From: Ciona savignyi
Lineage: Eukaryota > Chordata > Ascidiacea > Phlebobranchia > Cionidae
DNA: 64,000 bases
NCBI GenBank assembly: GCA_000149265.1
Contig: CH001357.1
Span: 271,748 to 335,747 of the forward strand
Reading direction: 5' to 3'
Shown in pieces: positions 1 to 12,600 of the stretch (position 1 is the first letter of the stretch; every line of letters starts with the position of its first letter). The notes beneath the pieces are model-generated. The model searched no databases, was not told where the DNA came from, and saw nothing but the letters and a program-made list of their open reading frames with translations. The position numbers and the translations under genes were made by a program.

Positions 1-150
1 CGGAGTATCTGGGTTCTACAAAATGTAAGGAGTGTCTGAATCATACGCAGCACATTGCAATAGCTCCGGTAACCCGACGATGAACGCGAGGTGATCTGAC
101 GATTGCCCGTGTGTTAACCCCCTTAGTTTTCCCATTCACGGGGATGAAAG
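1..150 (+). repeat. tRNA-derived SINE, 3' portion
   Basis: The body of the dispersed SINE described at 36551-36846. It starts at the 'ggttctac' block and runs through 'gtaacccgacg' to the 'cacggggatgaa' end. The tRNA-like head lies outside the window. Confidence 0.75.
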
Positions 151-264
151 GCGAAGTACTAACCAACCAACGAAAAAATTCTGCTGAACAAAGAAAAAAT
201 AGCGATAAACACGCCAAAACGAATGTCGCATATTGTAAACTGTATTTGAATAGAATAAAATAAT

Positions 265-465
265 TATGTTTATCTTCGTAAATGGGAAAACCAAAGGGGT
301 TAACATACGGGCTCAGATCACCTCGCCTCACCAACCGCCAAGTTCAGGTAATGTTCGCTAAGTGCCTTACCCAAGGACACAACCGACCAGATAGCGACCA
401 GTTTCGAACCTGCAACCCTTCGGCTGAACGGTCACGCACTAACCCACCATACCAATCAGTCGTAC
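265..465 (-). repeat. tRNA-derived SINE, reverse, truncated
   Basis: Reverse-orientation copy. It shows the tail block 'gtaaatgggaaaaccaaagg', the inner 'ttcaggtaatgt' block and the reversed box-B-like 'gtttcgaacctgcaaccctt'. The middle part is deleted. Confidence 0.7.
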
Positions 466-815
466 GGTTTGAATATTAATAACCCTTATTTTTTGCATAA
501 AGCAAAGGGGAATGACTCTCCTGTTGAGCCAATTCACCTCCGACAGTCAAATTTGGCTCTGACTCGATTCGATGAGTGCATGCCTTTTAAGTCGCTAGGT
601 GGTGGGCAGGAGTCGAGGAGCAATTTTTCTCAGGTTTGTTAAAAAAGTTTAAAATTTGACGTCATAATTTTGTTTATTGCGTCACAGAGTAAAACGTTCC
701 AGTCGCGACATTTAATAAATATTCCAAGCGCGGTGGATCGAAAAAAGAATTCAAACAACAGTGAAACGATTATGACGTTAACAAAGCGATTATCAACTGT
801 ACTTCCTGGGAGTCA

Positions 816-934
816 GGTAACCGGAAATTAGGTAACCGGAAGTTCGGTGACAGGAAGTTAGGTAACCGGAAGTTAGGTAACCGGAAATTGGGTAACCGGA
901 AGTTCGGTGACAGGAATAAAGATTGCCGGAAGTG
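816..934 (+). repeat. 15-bp tandem repeat with GGAA cores
   Basis: About eight head-to-tail copies of a 15-bp unit of the form 'gtaaccggaagttag', alternating with 'gtgacaggaagttag'. Every copy keeps a GGAA core, and several give CCGGAAGT, which matches the consensus of ETS-family factors such as GABP. The array lies about 0.9 kb upstream of the first exon of the small membrane-protein gene. A regulatory role is only inferred; this may be a plain minisatellite. Confidence 0.7.
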
Positions 935-1691
935 AACGCATGAGATTTGATATCATATAATGCATGTCCACTGTAGCAGTGACTTAATTCGGCAGGATAG
1001 TCTGGAAAGAATACTAGGACAGGATATTCTCTTTTTTATCCCTGTGAATGGGAAAACACAGGAATAATCACACGGCGAATCGTTAGAATATACCTTGTGC
1101 CCACTGTCGGGTTACCGAGACTTGTGCATTTTGTTGTATTTAAAGGGACGTTTATATTGTTATAATTCAACTTTATTGTACTTGGTTCAGTAATAGCTGA
1201 CGTCAAACCATTATTATATACGGTTGTGTCCTTGAACAAGTTAGTCTAGTTTGTTTTTATATTTATCCGAAATTTATTTGATTGGATCATTTGAAAAAAG
1301 TGCCATGGTGTTAAACGATGAACGCACTGTTAAAGCTTCAGCGTTTTAAAAGGTTAAAGTCGTATAGCTCAAATGGTCACAATGTCGGTGTAAAAGCTTG
1401 TTAAATCAAACAGGACCGCTAGGTAGACGGTTGTGTCCTTAGGCAAGGTACTCAGAAGACATCACTAGAATCACTTTTTGGTAAAACTTTTACTAAATGG
1501 ACGTTTAAAACATAGTTAACACACTGCAAAAGCTTCACTATCCCGACGGTGGACACGAGAAACTAACGGTAACCCATTTGAACTCTCCGGTAGCTTGCTA
1601 TTAACGGGAATAAAACATGAATATTGTATCCTATTTTTACTGACACAGGTCCTAAATGAATATTGAACCCATAACCCTTCCTGTTTTGCAG

Positions 1692-3361
1692 ACAGAGGTG
1701 GGAGAACAATTAGAACAGAGGAGTATCCTGCAGTTGTTGCAGATTCAACGTCGACAGAAAGTGGTTGTTTCTGCAGGAATCTTTGCCGGGATTTTTATTG
1801 CAGGTATTCGCATCCGCTTAGCTTGGTTGTTCAGTGTGTTGCCTTTCAGCCGAAAGGTTGCAGGTACAAAACTGGTCGCTAGCTAGTCGGTTGTACCCTT
1901 GGGCAAGGCACTTAACGGTCATTGCCTGAACCCAGCGGATTAATGGGTTCTACCAAATTGAAGGAACGTGTCTATCATACACAACACACTGCAATAGCTC
2001 CGGTAACCCGAATGTGATCTAACGATTGCCCGTGTGTTAACCCCCTTGGTTTTCCGATTCACGGGAATAAACATGAATATAGTATCTACATATAGATCAT
2101 CAAAAAATGTACAATGGAACTACTTTTTTACAACTTTTTTTACTTTCTTTAATATTTTTTTAACCCATTAATCCACACTGCTGTCTGCTGGGTTGAGGCA
2201 ATGTCTGTTAAGTGCCTTGCCCAAGAATACAACCAACTAGCTAGCAATTTTTTTAGATAAAAAGTTTAGTATTGTTTCTTACAAAACTTCATTTTTAGGT
2301 TTTATTCTGACAATAGCATTCTTTACGACGTCACAATTGGGGTTAATAATGGGCATTGTTCTTGTGATAATCGGTGCCAGCGGAAGCGGTGTTTCCGGAT
2401 ATATTCTCGCCAAACCGGATATGGATACCAAGGTAGTTTGAATGGCGGTGCAGTAATGTAGCCAGCTTGTTTAGTTTACATTTAGCCTGTTTACATGGCC
2501 ATTTAAAGAGTGGCCTTTTAAAACGAGGCCGGCCAAAAAGGTGGCTTTTCCGGCCACTTTTAGGATTCCGTTTACATGGCCGTTTAAATGGGATTTTTCA
2601 AAACAGGCCAGGCCACTTTTTGTTGACTTAGCAAAAGTCCAAGCAAAAATAACAAGAAAAGATAAAAACCACTTGGCAGCAGACTTTTTCTTCTTTTATT
2701 CGAGTTTTCTATTTTTTATTCAGTGAATCCAACTTTATTATATTCTGTACATTTTGCTTTATCGTTAGTGCTTTATCGTCAACAACTATATTCTGTACAT
2801 TTTGCTTTATCGTTAGTGCTTTATCGTCAACAACTATATTCTGTACATTTTGCTTTATCGTTAGTGTCGTCTGGATATTTTGAGGTCGAATGTATTTACG
2901 TTTAGTCCGACTGATTAGCTTGTTGGGTTAGTGCGTCGCCATTCAGCTGAAAGGTAATAGGATTGAAACTGGTCTCTAGCTACTCGGTTGTGTCCTTAGG
3001 CAAGGCACTTTACAGACATTGCCTGAACCAAGCGGATTAATGGGTTCTACCAAATTGAAAAAAACGTGTGAATCATATACAACACACTGCAATAGCTCCG
3101 GTAACCCGACGGTGGGCGCGAGGTGATCTGACGATTGCCCGAGTGGTAACGCCAATTGAGTTTTCCCATTTACGGTGATTGACATTTAAACTTGAATTAT
3201 TTACTTAGGAACGAATACGAAGAAGAGACAATATGTTCTCGATGTTTAAAGACATAGAGACTCAAGAATCAGAAAAAGAAACGACATCTTTTCTCTCGGA
3301 ACGACTGATCCCAAAGGCTCCCTCTGGCGGAAGTGATAATAACATTTTAATTCAACAATAA
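1692..3361 (+). CDS. small two-helix membrane protein, 3 exons
   Basis: Exons 1692-1803, 2299-2432 and 3209-3361 have AG/GT borders and join in phases 1 and 0 without a stop. The joined product is about 122 residues from the first acceptor. It has a Gln-rich amphipathic start, one hydrophobic helix (VVVSAGIFAGIFIAGFILTI), a second helix rich in Ile, Val and Gly ending near GYILAKP, and then a charged soluble tail with ERIRRRD and a Ser/Glu-rich end that stops at TAA 3359-3361. The start is uncertain: an in-frame ATG sits at 1656, but the pyrimidine stretch before 1692 looks like an acceptor, so a first exon further upstream is possible. The family is not recognised. A SINE inserted just after the first donor fills intron 1. 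Confidence 0.6.
1815..2090 (+). repeat. tRNA-derived SINE, near full length
   Basis: Head at 'ttcagccgaaaggttgcagg', body and 'ataaacatgaatatagtatc' tail. It begins within about 15 bases of the splice donor of the membrane-protein exon at 1803. Confidence 0.8.
2739..2868. repeat. 48-bp tandem repeat
   Basis: Nearly three identical copies of a 48-bp unit beginning 'tatattctgtacattttgct'. The unit is a multiple of three, so it reads open in one frame, but it lies within an intron of the small membrane-protein gene and is not considered coding. Confidence 0.85.
2912..3185 (+). repeat. tRNA-derived SINE, near full length
   Basis: Forward copy with the tRNA-like head 'ttagcttgttgggttagtgc' and the body. 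The tail is degraded after the 'ttttcccatttacgg' block. It lies in intron 2 of the small membrane-protein gene. Confidence 0.8.
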
Positions 3362-3601
3362 AAAAAAATTCAAAAAACTTGATGACAAATTTTAGATATT
3401 TTTATTTGTTCAAAATGGTTATTGTTTCGTCATAGCCACTTTATTTGGACAGTAATTGCCCAAATTCCCAGAATTTTATCACAGGTCAAATAGAATGGAT
3501 TGATTCAATTGAAAAACAAAGAGGTAAATACTGTAATATAATTAGACTTTCAATTTAATTAATTTTTAGGTGAAATAACGAAAATTTCGTTTTAGTTTAA
3601 A

Positions 3602-6600
3602 ATGCGATACAAACTACCGGAAGTTATTGCGTCAGAGAACAATGGCAATGGCGACGAGGCAGTCGCGAATCGGAAAACGGTAAGTTTTGAGGGGAAGATT
3701 GTTTACACGGTATAAACTTATACATACTGGGTTCGTAAGATCTCCGATAAGTTCCTTGCACAAGGACACACCTGACTAGCTAAAGCGACCAGTTTCGAAT
3801 CTTAAAGCTTTCCGGTCGGTTGGTCTAGCGGTTAAGTGCGTCGCCTTTCAATCGAAAGGTTGCAAGTGCGAAACTAGTCGCTAGCTAGTTGGTTGTGTCA
3901 TTGGGCAAGGCACTTTATGGACATTGCCTGAACCCAGCGGATAAATGGGTTCTACCAAATTGAAGGAACATGTCTATCATATACAACAAACTGCAATAGC
4001 TCCGGTAACCCGACGGTGGGCGCGAGGTGATCTGACGATTGCTCATGTGTTAACCCCATTGGTTTTCCCATTCACGGGGATAAAGATAATTATCCTATTT
4101 TCTCCTTTCCTTTCGGTTAAAAGGCAACGCACTAACCCACCAAGCTAATCGACCGGACAAATTTACTCCATTTGAATCGGCTGGGTCAGAGCGAAGGTCG
4201 TTTAGTGGTCTTGTCTATAGGTACACAAACGTGCAGGAAAAGGATTAGGGCAGGGGTCGACAACCTGCGGCTCTTTCATTATTCTGATGCAACTCTTATT
4301 AATTTAATTGCTAATGTATAACGAGCGCTTAATAAGTTAATACCCATGCATAAGTGAAACAAAAAGAAAAACACTCGCGTCTTTATCTCACACAGTGTTG
4401 TTTCCAATATATTGCAAAAATATGATTAGTTTTGCGACTCCTAGTGATTTATTGAAATACTGGTTAAAATAGCTTTTCAAATGCAAAAGGTTGCCAGCCT
4501 CTCCTTGTATGATTTGGTCGCGTTAACCATTCGGTCACAGAGTAAAAATGATTGTTTTTCATCAGGAATCTCGGCTTCCACCCATCGATCGAACCGGTCA
4601 TCGGTTACCCGACATTTGGGGGAATAACCCTTTTAAGATACCTGAAAATATACATTGGATAGATCTATGTCAGGTAAGCATCTATAGAATAGGATATTGG
4701 TATTTATGTGCGTGAATAAGAATACGCAAGCTGTGTTAACACATGGGCAATCGTAAGATTTAATCACGTTAGTGGAGCTATTGCAGTGTGTTGTATATGA
4801 TTCACATGTTTCTTCAATTTAGTAGAATCCATCATTCCGCTGGGTTCAGGTAATGTCCGAAGTGTTTTGTCCAAGGACACAACCGACTAGCCAGAAACGA
4901 TTTCAAAACTTCAACCTTTTGGTTGAAAGACGACGCAAAACCGCCAATCTACCTGGTCCCGTGTGTTAACCCCATTGATTTTCCCATTCGCGGGGATAAA
5001 CATGAATATCCTATCCACACAATGCAATTTCCTATTCACCTATCCCGCAATGTCCTCAAAGGAAGAAGTTCAGCGTGAGATCGACATGAGAAGAACAGAA
5101 CGTGACGCGCGAGCTCACCTCAAACACACATTTAGATCGAGGTATTCGGGGACCACTCTTCCGGCCGTGCGAGAGATGTTCCGGCAAATGGAGGCAGAGG
5201 AGGCCCTGGTAAGCCGGTTAGCTTGGTGGGTTAGTGAGTCGCCTATTCGCCGAAGGGATGCAGGTTTGAAAGTAGCTATGTATTATGCAAGCGGCATTTT
5301 ATCAGTGGTTATTATTAAAGTATCAACACTTGCTTATTGCACGGGGCTCGTCAGGTAGGATAGGATATTCATGTTTATACCCCGTGGATAGGAAAACCAA
5401 GGGGAGTTAACACACGGACAATCGTCAGATCACCTCGCGCCCACCGTCGAGTTACCGGATCTATTGCAGTGTGTTGTGTATAATTCACCCGTTCCTTCAA
5501 TTTGGTAGAACCCATTATTCCGCTGGGTTCAGGCAATGTCAGTAAAGTGCCTTGCCCAAGGACACAACCGACTATCTAACGACCAGTTTCGCACCTGCAA
5601 CCTTTCGATTGAAAGGCGACGCACTTAACCGCTAGACCAACGGGCCGGACAAAGGTAGTCAGGACGCCCAACGACGAAACGCCCCCTACCGCCTTTCAAT
5701 ACCTACCTAAATGGGTTGAAAGTTCGCAACTCCAATACAAGAATACATTCTCCAATATAAACCCCCCTCCATGGTGTATTAGATGATAATATTGGATAAA
5801 TCTGACATTGTTCAAGAAAACCTGCCCGTGTGGACGTTTCTGCGGTTTAAAACACGATTTAAAATCGGCGTTGTTATGTCACACAGTCGCAGAAAAAGAA
5901 ACTGAAAGAATTGAAAGAGGAAGTTTCGATGGCTACTCAGAAGTGCCGCGTGCGCCCGGTCGGGAAGGAATTCACACACGAGCTGGTGCAGCGGAAACGC
6001 GAGATGTTTCTCGTCAATTTCGGGATCAAAACGAAACGCGATGAAATCTCTGGATTCAAAGAAAGGGCAATCATGGAAGAACATAAGGTGATATATAGAA
6101 TAGGATATTCATGATTATCCCCATGAATGGGAAAACCAAGGGGGTTAACACACGGGCAATCGTCAGGTCACCTCGCGCCCACCGTCGGGTTACCGGAGCT
6201 ATTGCAGTGTGTTGTGTATGATACACACGTTCCTTCAATTTGGTAAAACCCATTAATCCGCTGGGTTCAGTCAATGTCCTTTAAGTGCCTTGCTCAATGA
6301 CAATTTCTAACGCAGCCGATACCGATTAGCTTGGTGGTTTTAGTTCATCGCTATTAAGCCGAAGGGTTTATGCTCGAAACTGGTCGCTAGCTACTCGGCT
6401 GTGTCCTAAGGAAGGCACTTAACGGACACCAAATTAAATGAACTTCTGAAGCAAACATAACACAATACAATATAGCGTCGGTAATCCGACAGTGGCCTCG
6501 AGGTAATCTAACAAAATCTAGCGCTCCTTGCGTTTTTCCAGGCACAAAGATAAACTTGAATATCCTATTCTATACTATACCGAACTCTAACGTTACCGAA

Positions 6601-9600
6601 AAATAGAACTAAATTAAAGTAACTAAAGCAAACCAATACGAATAATAGTTGAAAATATCCTTTGACGTTTGTCGCCAAACGTGTCATTTTAGCGCCAGAC
6701 GTGTTCCGTATTGCCATAGGTCAAGGTATAAGGCATACTAGTTTAGTTTAAATCTTTCCCTTGTTACACTTATGAAGAATATTAAAATAGGAGGCAAAAC
6801 TGCAATAGTTAAACACGTCAATAAATACACACCTATTTAGTTATACATATTTAGTAAATACACGCATACAGTTATGTAAAAATAAGAGGAAAGTTTAAAC
6901 GGAAAACCTGCAGTCTTTTGAACACTCATCACAATTCACTTAAAACTGTCCGCCAGATGCGCAAGAGAGCACAGCGGTTGCATGAAGACGCGGTGTTGTT
7001 CGACGAGTTCTTGAAAGCAACTGACGAGGCGGCCGTGGAAGCGATGAAACGAACGGAAAAGGAAACGAAAACAAAAATTGAAAAAGTATGAAATAGTATA
7101 TTTATGTTTTGCACCCGTGGTAGGGAAAACGGTAGAAGGCTTTACCACACTGGCCATCGTCAGATTACCTATCGCGCCCACCGTCTAGGTCTTATAGGGG
7201 AAACTAAAAGGAGGGAACGTGGAAGGAGGGAAACTGTACACTAAAATATTATGACATTAGAGTTAGTGTTAAGTATAGGGTTGGGGTGAATGTTAGTTCT
7301 GGGGATGAGATTAGGGTTTAGGACAGAGGGTTTAAATTAGTTTCCGTAATTTTAGTGATCAGTTTCCCTTCTTCCCGCTTTCCCTCCTTTAATGTTGCCC
7401 CATCGTCTGGCTATCTTAAACACTGCATTATGTTGTATATATGATTAACACGTTCACGTTTAGGCTGTGGTATCTTTTATAAATAAATGTTCACAGACAG
7501 CCGAACTGCGACGAATGCAGGTAAAACTGAACTCAGCGAAAGGAGACATCTCTAAAACGGATGAGACATTGAGCGATTATTTGAGGTGAGGAAAGATTGT
7601 GGCTTGTGGTTTTCTATGTGTCATTTAGGATAGGATATTCATGTTTATCCCCGTGAACGGGAAAACCAAGGGAGTTAACACACGGGAAATTGTCAGATTA
7701 CCTCAAGCCCACCGTCGGGTTACCAGAGCTTTTGCAGTGCGTTGTATATGATAGACACGTTCCTTCATTTTAGTAGAACCCATTAATCCGCCTGGGTTAG
7801 GACAATGTCCGTAAAGTGCCTTGCCCAAGGACACAACCGACGAGCTAGAGACCAGTTTCGATCCTGTAACCTTTCGGTTGAAAGGCGTCGCACTAAACCA
7901 CCAGACTAACCGACCGGGTCCTGTTTATAAAATTATTCAATCTAACTTTAAAACTTTTTACGCAGATACAAGTCATTTTTACTTCAAGTGAAAGATAATT
8001 TGGAAGCGAAAGACGGAGATCTTTTAACCAGTGACGAGTGGCTGGAGAAGAGAGTGAAAGAAAGGAAATTGGAAAAGGAGAGAAAGAAAAGAAAAAAGAA
8101 ACCGGAGAGTCAAGCGAAACAACGAGCGCAGCGCATTGCTCCATATATTAACAGGTTTGATGTGTTTATTCAGCTGTTAAATGGCAAATGATGGATATTT
8201 CTGGTTATTTCCGTAAAAAAAAGAAAATTTAGGGCCGTTATCACTCGGACAAATAACATGGCGGACACAAGGATAGCACCTTGAAGGGGCCCCGCGGCAG
8301 GGCCGGTTTTAGGCCGATTTGACCGATTAGATCAAATTGGGCCCCGCACCTTGAAGGGGCCCCGCGCTAGCGGGGGTCTTTCTGTACTATGAGGTTTAAA
8401 ATACTACTGAAACGTAAAATAAAAAGGGAAATAATATATTTTTTCTCATAATATCAATTTGTTATGCATCGTAACTAAGTCAAATTTATATTTCTGTGTC
8501 TGCCTGTTACGTCACAATAAATATGGTTGCTAAACAATATAGATATGTTTGGAAGTAAAACAATATAAGTGGAACCCCGCTTACCTGACCACCTATGGGA
8601 CCGTCATTAAGCGGTCGCGTTAGCGGGGTGGTCGTGTTAGTGAATTTTCATTTGGAGCAAGTTGTCGTTATATGCAGTCAAAACGTCTGCCTTTTTACCA
8701 AATTACCACAAAATGACATAATTTGTTATCAGATACTGCAGAATTAATTTAAACAACTGTTAGCACTGACGTTTATTTTTATAAGATTAAGTTTTGTTTG
8801 CCACAATTTTTTTCGTTTGTGTGTAAGCGCACATTTAATCTTTATTGTTTTGATCATAAAAGAAATTTAACCTTATTATTGTGGTAATAAGCCCAATTAT
8901 TTAGCACGTGTGGTCACTTAAGCGGAGTTAAATTTAAAGTTTTGGACCAAAATATGGCGGTCGTGGTCTGGAAACCGGGGTGGTCGCGTAATTGAGACAG
9001 AATACAATGCATTACTATAGTAAATTATTTGGGACCGCACTGAAGTGGTCTTGATAGTGAGGGGGTCGTGTTATCGAGGTGGTCTCCAAGCGAGGTTCCA
9101 CTGTATCGTAAATAAGCAGCCACATTACCTTTAATTTGTTTTATAGCAAGTATTAAATGTCTATTTTTGTAGTTTGTATGTACTGGTAATTATTTTATGA
9201 TATATTAACACCCATAAATTTTTCTATGAAAAGTAGGGGCCTCGCTATCACATTTCTAATTGGGCCCCGCAGTTCCTAGCACCGGGCCTGTATCCCCGTG
9301 AATGGGAAACCAAGGGGGCTAATACACGGCAATCGTCAGATCACCTCGCGCCCATCGTCGGGTTACCGGAGCTATTGCAGTGTGGTGTGTGTGATTAAGA
9401 GGATCCACAGGGTTCAGGCAATGTCGGTTAAGTGCCTTGCCCAAGTACAAAACCAACTAGCTAGCGACCAGTTTTAAACCTACAACCTTCCAGTTGAAAG
9501 GCGTCGCACTAAACCACCAGACTAACCGGTCGGACATCGAACACTGCCTGAACCCAGCGGAGTAGTGGGTTCTACTGAATTAAAGAAATGTGTGAATCAT

Positions 9601-12600
9601 ATACAACACACTGTAATAGTTCTAGTAACTCGATGGTGGGCGGGAGGTAATCCGACGTATGCCCGTATGATAACACATCCCTTGCATTTTTTCATTCACG
9701 TTTATAAACATAAATGTCGTATCCTATATTCATGCGTAACCTATGTATCGGGCATTCGGTATTCTAGCTTTTCCTTGGCGGCATACAACGTCTTGTGTGT
9801 AACATTATTTTTTTGTATTTTTTTTACCAAACCCAAGTTTCGGAACAGTTAGAACGAATCGGTGACGCTTACCGCCCAGTAAGACAATCGTTTACAATTT
9901 TGTTCCTTGGAAAATGTAAGGTCGTTTGGCCGAGTGGTTAACGCGACAGATACATATTCTTTACAAAAAAGTATTTTTTTAGAAAAAGGAACACAACCCC
10001 ACGCACGGTGACGCGAACAAGCTCGAAACTTTCCTTCTCCAAAGTCGACTTCCCCGAAGAATGGGACACCACGAGCCCCCAGTCGGAGAACGGTAAGTTT
10101 CATTCGGAAATTGAGCTTTTACGTCAACTTTAAGTCTTGTTAATTGAACGGTCCGAATGGTAAGCTTGGTGGGTTAGAGCGTCGCCTTTTAACCGAAGGG
10201 TTGCAGGTTTGAAACTCGTCGCTAACTAGTCAGTTGTGTGGGTGGGAATAAATTAAGTCACATTGCTTGAACCAAGTGGAATGATTGGTTTTACCAAATT
10301 AAATAAACGTCTCAATCATACACAACAAACTAAAATATCCCCACATAACCCGACGGTGGGCGCAAAACGCCCTATTTTGTTTCCCATTCCGGGAGATAAA
10401 CACGGATATTCTAACGCTATTTGTATCCTCGTGTATAAATATATTACATTGAAGGAATTTATCAATGCAATCGTCTGTTAACTCGCCCCATATGATCCAG
10501 TTTCCGAAGCCAGTCCAGTATGGGTTCAATATAAGGAGACTCTCACAGTTGCCTTCAAACCAATAATCCACTGGGTTCAAGTAATATCCGTTAAGTAGTT
10601 TATTACATTTTTTTAAAGAAAACGGCCGGTTTCGAAACAACAACCTTTCGACTGTTGGTCCGGCTCTACCCCTACTGCAAAGCGGAAAAATAAGCACCAA
10701 AAGTTGATTAATTATTCATTTTTGCCCCAGCATTAAATAATGGCAAATCAAGCAAATCACGGAACAGAAAAAGAAAAGGCGGCAAAACGAACAGTCGTTA
10801 AAACACGCTATTTGACAGAAAATGAATTTACTCATTAAACATAGTGGATGCCAAACTTAAGCGAAAACAATACTGTTAAACCAAAAATTGATTACCACGA
10901 TATAAAAACTCTTCCAAATTCCCCTTCATTGATACAATCTTCCCACAGAGACCAAAAGCATCAACCACATTATGAAGGATCATAAACATCTTCTAGAGAT
11001 CATCAAGGATTTGGAGGAGGAAAATCTAAAGATGATTTATCACTTCCAGCATTCCGAGGAAGCACTGGAAGAAACGAAGGTTGGATACTGTGGTTCGATT
11101 GGCTGTTGTTGTAGTACGGTCGTGTGGCCCATGCAATGGTTAACGCGACCGATACATATACCGACTCTATGCAAAAAACGGTCCTGGTGACGAGCCGATT
11201 ATGGGTTCGAAACTTGGTTCACTCAAAAAAAATAAAAAAGGTTGTTGTATTAAAACCAGCCGCTAACAGTGGGTTCTGTCCTGACTATTTGATACTGTGT
11301 TTTGGTCGGTCGGGTAGATGGGTCGCCTTTAACCGAAAAGTTGTTGTATTGAAACCAGCCGCCGACTATTTTTGGTTTTGTCCTGACAATATAGCAGGAA
11401 TCTGTGGTTCGGTCGGTTGGATCGGCCGTTGTTTAACAAAAGCTAACTGATCGTTTCTGCTCTGAAAAACCAAGGGGGTTACCACACGGGCAATCGTCAG
11501 ATTACCCTCCCACAACCGTCTGTTACCGGAGCTATTGCAGTGTGTTGTGTATACTTCACACGTTCCTTTAATTAAGTAGAACCCGTTAATCCACTGGGTT
11601 CAGGCAATGTCCGTTAAGTTCTTTGCCCAAGGACACAACCGACTATAGCTAACGAGCAGTTTCGAACCTGCAACCTTTCTGCTCAAACATGTCGAACTAA
11701 ACCACCAGACTAACCGGTCGGACTAATACACACTGTAGTAGCCCTGGTGAAACTTCTGGAAACTTGGCAATCTGTCGATTACCCGTATAAAGAATCCTGT
11801 ATGTCGTTTTTCAAGCTGTTTTAATGGCAGATTTGTAGATGAAAATCAATGCAACCTAATCGATCGCAACATTTAACTATAATATTAAAATAATAAATAA
11901 AAAAATACTAATTACCAAAAAGGAATTTAACGACATTCTTGGTCACAAAAGGTGAATAAAACTAATATAATTCAACAAAATTGTGCAGCGGCATTTGAAA
12001 GGGTGCGACACAAAATTGCAAGAATCAATAAAACAGTTAAGAAAGAATAGATCAATAAATAACAGGAAAATAAGTGATGCAATAGCAACCGTTTATGTGA
12101 TAGGGGGGGGGGTTAGAGCAATAACACGGCCTTGGAAGATTTAGGATATGATGGTTATTAATGTTTTATCCGCGTGAATGGGAAAACCAAGGGGGTTAAC
12201 ACACGGGCAATCGTCAGATCACGGTTCTTCAATTTGGTAGAACCCATTATTCTGCTGGGTCCAGGCAATGTCCGTAAAGTGCCTTGCCCAATGACACAAC
12301 CGACTAGCTGGCGACCAGTTTCGCACCTGCAACCTTTCGATTGAAAGGCGACGCACTTAACCGCTAGAGGCTAGACCAACGGGCCGGACAATGTATGACT
12401 TATTTGGTAGAACCAGTTACGCAACATCAACGTTTTACAGGATGCATCTCAAGAAACGAAGGCAAAACTTGTGAAGGAAGTTTTAGTTCTGAAGAAGCAA
12501 GTTCTGAGGATGGAGAAAATGATTGCAGACGCGCAGGAAAGATCAAAAGAACTGAAATTGATGTGTCAGATTTTGGACGAAGGAACGCACGAAAATGGGG

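Noticed and set aside
2723..2905. Frame with a perfect 16-residue repeat
   Set aside because: A consequence of the 48-bp tandem repeat; no start context, splice sites or codon bias.
3945..4148. Repeated open frames starting MGSTKLKE and containing ARGDLTI at many places on both strands
   Set aside because: They are the translation of the SINE body; the same peptide recurs wherever a SINE lies in that orientation.
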